Source: Cryptomeria japonica (taxonomy: Eukaryota; Streptophyta; Pinopsida; Cupressales; Cupressaceae). From it: DNA of 64,000 nt. Location of the stretch: NCBI RefSeq assembly GCF_030272615.1, contig NC_081406.1:472678400-472742399 (forward strand), given 5' to 3'. Of this stretch, positions 59,347 to 64,000 are shown one piece after another. Made by a program: the position numbers and the translations under genes. The notes under the pieces are model-generated. The model was not told the origin of the DNA, did no database searches, and saw only the letters and a program-made list of their open reading frames with translations. Position 1 is the stretch's first letter. Each line of letters begins with the position of its first letter.

Positions 59347-60600
59347 ATATGTGTGTCACATTTTTGGTAAGCATTATATTTCTCAATGTTTTTAATTTAA
59401 AATTAACATAATACGTAAATTTTAGTGGGAATGGTTGCTGGGAATGCCTGTCAATACTTGGGAATGGTTTCTGGGAATGCTTCGGAATGCTTGGGAATTG
59501 TTTCTAGGAATGTTTGGGAATGCTTCGAAATGTTTCTGATTAAACATTACAATTTATATAGTTTGTAAAGGAGAAAATGTGAAATAACAGTGTGATGTAG
59601 AAAAATGTGTATGGTAACAAGAACAATACCTGTGTGCTTTTGTTGAATCTGGTCGACTGTTGTGCGTGTTTGCTACTCCGTGTTTTTGCTTTTTGTTTCT
59701 CTCTTGCACTGCATTTCTTTCAAATCCGACTCTTGCAATGAGATGAGAATTTATGTTTTATACATGGATTGCGTGGTTTCCCCCTTTTTAATGTGCTGTT
59801 TCGAATTTGAAATTTGAATTTGCATTGTTTGTCCATTGAATCTACAAAAGTAATTCATTTAAACCTAATTTGATTGTTTTTGTTTGGAATTTAGTGGCCT
59901 TACACAGTTTTTGTCGTTGTTGCAGGTGGGAGTTGGCGTGAAGAGAGGTGAAGGAGATGGGACAGGTTGTACACAAATGACAGAGTGTTGGGTACTGTGC
60001 CAGGGGAAGGAGGTGTCGTGGCGCCGACGTGGACCCAAACCAGCCAAAATGTGTTGTGTGAAGGGTTGCGGTTGGGTCCATGCGTGTTGTGTTGGCAATA
60101 TTAATGTTTATGTTATGCTTGTTTTATTGGCGATTGAAGCCACGTAACAAAAACTTGGTCATGTTTAAAACTTTTACAATGACATTTTATTTTTGTTAGA
60201 GGGGCCCACTCTTTGGCATGGTTGCACGTGAAAGTGCCCACATTGACATGTGTTTATTTCGTTAATGCATACTTTAATATTTCCAAATGTTATACAATGT
60301 TTTATGTTTGTTTTGTAATGGATACATGTATGGCGTGAAAGATATTATGTTTAATGTGAATATTTATGCAATTTTTTCCGTTATGTTTTTGGTGTGCGGT
60401 TGCAAAAGTTTTGCCGAATAAGACGGTCATGTGTGGGGCCCACGATGCGCATGTTATATATCACCTTCTAGACCTCACGCACGTATTAGCTCCTCTCCCC
60501 TGATATACCAGATTCCTTTTAAGGAAGTAGGGTAACTAATTCTAGTTAATTAGTTGGGATACTTGTTTATTACGCAAACTTTGATTTTGAATAAAAGAAA
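59347..60600. other. No supported gene
   Basis: Repeated GGGAATG(C/G)TT(T/C) motifs at 59430-59520. A plausible acceptor (TTGTTGCAG at 59921-59929) precedes an open plus-strand stretch to 60147 rich in Gly, Cys and Val, without recognisable motifs. Confidence 0.4.
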
Positions 60601-60830
60601 TCCAAGAATTTAAAAAGGGGGAACAAAAGATATTTATATCCCCCTTTCTAGATGAGGCGGGGATTTACTTATCCAAAAGCTGCCACGTCAGCGGTGTTCT
60701 TACGTGGCAAAATTTCGAAGGGGCTCAAATATTTTTTTGGGGAGAAGATGGAAGCGAACAACGCAGGAGAATTTGCAGAGGGACTACAAATGGGCGACAC
60801 AATTTCGGGTTCTTCGAATTAAAAGGTTAG
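60601..60830 (+). promoter_or_regulatory. Promoter-like region with ACGT elements and a possible short first exon
   Basis: AAAGGGGG and CCCCCTTT (about 60615-60651) flank a TATTTATAT stretch. GCCACGT (60682-60688) and ACGTGGC (60702-60708) are inverted copies of an ABRE/G-box-type core, with CGTCA overlapping. A short ATG frame (60748-60822, MEANNAGEF...) is followed by AAAAG|GTTAGC, a fair 5' splice site at 60826. This could be the start of a host gene with a non-coding or uORF-bearing first exon, but no downstream exon is recognised in the window. Confidence 0.3.
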
Positions 60831-62829
60831 CGAACTTTCTTTATCTCGCTTGTAATGTCGAAACAGGTTGAAAAAATTCAATTTTTTTCTTGCATTACAA
60901 AATTTATCGGCAAGAAGAAATGACGCGTATTTATTTATTTATTTAATGGAATGCAGTGCACACAATTTCCTGTAATATAATATCTGTTTGGATTTTAGGT
61001 ATTCATGATAGATTTCAAACTTCGAATTTCTCGGCGCTTTTCTCTTTTCTTCTCACATATGATTTCAATTTCATGGAAAATCTTCCTTCAAAACCTCTGT
61101 TTATGACATTCAAACAAAATATTAAAATGAAAATGATTTGATCAAACTTCGGCCTTTGCTTTTTCTCTGAGATTTTTAGCAACATTGTCCGTCAGAAAGT
61201 CTGGCTAAAATATAGCGCGTCAATTTGCCGATGCCAGATTGCATTGTTTCCTCTTCTGATAAATTTTTTAGACTGAAATATGTCATTGTTTATGAATTCC
61301 AGAGGACCTCAAAATTCTTTATTTTTTAAAGAATTACACTAATTTGCATGTCGATTTTACTTTGAAATGTTATTATTCGTCATTTTCATCACAGTTAGAT
61401 TTTTTGGGTTTGTTATGGTTACGAAAAAAATGTATTGCAACTTTTATTGAAGAGTATATGACATTAGGGTAGAACCTACCACTTAATTACTAATGCATTA
61501 GGTATTTCAAGGGAATAAACAGTATTATATATAGGTTAATTAAGTATACAAACGTTAGTTTAAGTTTGACGAGTAAGAGGTGGATTAATAAATGTAGAAT
61601 TTAAATTTATAAAATATAAATATGGTATTTAGTTTGAGTTTTGAAAATAGATATGTTGTTCAGATTTAATTTGTTAATTTGTTAATTTGTTGAAATTTTG
61701 GGGTTTGATCAAATGTATGTTTCAAAATTTCTAAATTGAGTAAGTTCTAATCTAGATAAAAGCTACTCATGTTGAACTAATTTGATACATAGAATTAAAT
61801 TCACATTTGTAAAAAAGAACTAATAGGGAATGCAAATTTGTTGTAAATTCACCTTGACTCATTATGATCATGTTTGCGAACTTGCTAAGCAATTGGTCTT
61901 GTTCCACAATGGACCAATATAATAACTTTAGATCAATAATTGAAGATAGCAATCAAGCATGTAGGGATGTCTACGATGACGTGTGCTCTAATAATGGCAT
62001 TTCATGAATGTTCTCTAATACAATAAATATTTAATCCTAAGCATGAGATTATAATAGAATAACTTGATAACCATATGGAGCATGTAAATGGCATAAACAA
62101 CTAACATGTAAGTATCATAAGATGGAAGCACAATAAAAGTGTGAAAATGAGAGATTGCAAGAATGATACCATAAGGATGTGAAAATATTAGGAACATCAT
62201 ATTAAGCATGGTAATAGACATTGTAAGCATGAAACATAGGAAGCATAGAAATATAATTGACACCTAGTATAGGAATATACCAGGGAGCAAGGGAAAACAT
62301 AAGTGATAGACATGGAATATCATAAGACATGAATTAAACAAGGCATGTAAGAAAATCATGGAAGCTAAACACGTATTATACTAATTCATAAGATCTAAAC
62401 AAGTAACTTAGAAAAACATGTGTGCTAAACATATGATATAGGGAACACATAAGAGATCAAAATGGAAAAAAGGAAAGGTGCCCTTGATTAGGGAAAAGAG
62501 CATGAATCATTTAAAGGTGAAATAAGAATACAATATGTGCAATACATATGGCACAAAATTCCAATGTGTATAGGAAACACAAGGTAGATGTAAGAATTAT
62601 AAAGAAGTATCACGATATGTACAACTTTCCAATAATTTAAAGATATTAGCTTCTCTAATAAAATAGGTAGAAACCCTAATTTTGTAATGACTCACTCAGT
62701 TATGCTCCAATTCCTCTAAAATATAGACTACATATTCTTTAATACGTCCTTGAAAAACCCTTTAAAAATTATATTCCAAAAAATGACCTCCAAAATTGAG
62801 AAAATGCTTTGTCTTCATGGTGCCAAGAT
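60831..62829. other. No recognisable gene
   Basis: AT-rich; possible intron of the preceding candidate or intergenic DNA. From about 61990 to 62600 'cata' and 'gaaacata'-type words recur, as in decayed Copia leaders. Confidence 0.45.
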
Positions 62830-62844
62830 CATGCCCTAATACCA
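62830..62844 (-). promoter_or_regulatory. Degenerate Copia primer-binding site
   Basis: Minus-strand TGGTATTAGGGCATG differs at two bases from the common TGGTATCAGAGCATG and directly adjoins the left arm of the inverted repeat, which would therefore be an LTR end. Confidence 0.5.
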
Positions 62845-62848
62845 CTTG

Positions 62849-63414
62849 TAATGAAATAACTTGTACAAAAGAGAGATAATATGAAATATGCTAAAAATAC
62901 TTTATAATAGCTAAGAACAATAAGGCACTTTGAGGGGGCAAACCTCCAAATATCTCTAACGAGAACACAATTCACAATTTGATGATGAAATAAGACTTGC
63001 TACCTCCTATATATACCCTACTTATGCCAAGGATATCACCCAAGCCAACTTAGATATGACTATATAGGCCCTAGTCTGACCCAAATAACGACTTAATTAG
63101 GAATTAACATAGTCACAAGCTGACTACTCACAACCCTTAGCATACTTTAGGATTAAGGATGTAGCATTAGTTATTTAGGTCGACCTAGGGCCTATATAGT
63201 GGTATCTATGTTAGCCTAGGTGATATCCTTGGCATATGTAGAGTATATATAGGAGGCGGTGAGTCTTATTTCATCATCATATCGCAAATGGTGTTCTCAT
63301 TGGAGATTTTTTAAGGTTTCCCTCCTTGAAGTGGCTTATTATTCTCAACTATTATAAAGTATTTGCAACATATTTTGTTTTATATTTCTCTTTTTTGTAA
63401 GTTATTTTATTGCA
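62849..63414. repeat. Large inverted repeat (arms about 245 bp, 77-bp spacer), Copia-LTR-like
   Basis: The left arm 62849-63092 and the reverse complement of 63170-63414 align along their whole length with frequent small differences. Shared blocks include ATACTTTATAATAG, GATGATGAAATAAGACT, GCCAAGGATATCACC and ACTATATAGGCCCTAG. Both arms carry CCTCCTATATATA, a TATA-like box reading outward from the spacer. Together with the primer site at 62830 this suggests two LTR fragments placed head to head, or a palindromic LTR derivative. Confidence 0.8.
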
Positions 63415-64000
63415 ATCTGATGGACTTGTAAAGCACTGAGAGTGGGGGGTGAATCGGTGACACCAAAAGCAATACTACTTTAAATTCTGACTGGTAGATA
63501 TACTTAACAAGTTTGTTAAACAATATGCATGTAATCCAAAATGATATAACAACATCCACAATAAGTAAAACATCCACCATAACACAAGTGTTTATACGTG
63601 GAAAACCCAAATAGGTAAAAACCACGGTGAGATGGGACTCACAAGTTAACTATTTGCAGTAATAGATAACTGACCGGTTAAGGTCTACAAAGTGCTCTGC
63701 TAGGAGCGAATCTTGTTAAAGATCCCAAAGCTTAGTTAAAAGCTATACCCTGTAAAAGGTAGTACCCTGTAAGGAGTAACCTCGGCCGAGGATTTTTGAA
63801 TCAAAACTAATGGATCACTTGGTTAGAGGATTTGTACAATGAAGCTTGTTAGAGCTTACCCGGTTAGGGGATTTGACTGTCGCAGCGATTAGAAAACAAC
63901 AAGTGGTGTGATCTAGTAGTAGCACAACTTGCTTGTATAGATCCTCTTTTGTACACTCAACACTTCATTACCAACATACTCTGCAAGTTAATGCTTCTGC
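63415..64000. other. Unclassified repeat-like sequence at the window edge
   Basis: GAGAGTGGGGGGTGAATCGG and CGTGGAAAACCCAAATAGG, followed by many short GGTTAGGGGATTTG-type phrases, resemble non-coding parts of plant retroelements (similar wording occurs at 6305-6345). No frame is supported and the unit runs out of the window. Confidence 0.35.

Noticed and set aside
58943-59386. 147-codon minus-strand frame rich in His, Leu and Pro
   Set aside because: It mirrors the 36-bp repeat on the plus strand and reflects repeat composition, not selection.

Overview
This window looks like intergenic nuclear DNA of a seed plant, most likely a conifer or other gymnosperm. It is AT-rich and nearly gene-free, and it is packed with decayed and nested retroelements. 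The organism call is an inference from three things: a 17.4 kb Tat-lineage Ty3 element with dual RNase H, a Penelope-like remnant carrying a GIY-YIG endonuclease (such PLEs, called Dryads, are documented in conifers), and a single terminal exon of an apparently long-intron gene. No bacterial features, CRISPR arrays or rRNA/tRNA genes are visible.

Layout. 0.1-0.6 kb: internally deleted Penelope-like element. 1.9-2.6 kb: pyrimidine tract. 2.8-9.7 kb: a minus-strand Copia element (3158-9044) nested in the 3' end of another Copia-like element. Its polyprotein keeps gag and protease but has an acidic reading frame where integrase/RT/RNase H should be. 14679-15010: terminal exon, probably of a DDX10/Dbp4-type (plant RH32) DEAD-box RNA helicase. 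15.5-21.2 kb: AT-rich DNA with small tandem duplications.

21251-41057 is a three-level nest. A coding-less 2.4 kb Copia-type mini-element (TSD TATAT) has a Tat Ty3 element (21327-38716, TSD GTTAG) in its 5' LTR. That element has a reverse-oriented solo LTR of a related family (30747-32131, TSD aggtt/aggtc) inside pol, between RT and RNase H. 43120-44794 is an ORF1-only L1-type LINE with a 15-bp TSD. 48.3-53.4 kb is a minus-strand chromovirus (gag to chromodomain plus a 3' LTR) whose 5' end is missing. It abuts a pogo/CENP-B-like DNA transposase (54021-56583, minus). To the right are microsatellites, a 70-bp hairpin-rich array, two unrecognised plus-strand ORFs (58.6-59.3 kb), a promoter-like stretch with ACGT elements (60.6-60.83 kb) and a 0.57 kb inverted repeat of Copia-LTR character (62849-63414).

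None of the mobile elements appears intact. Stops, frameshifts and lost catalytic residues occur throughout, and many fit C-to-T decay of methylated DNA. The only host protein-coding sequence I can support is the helicase-like exon.
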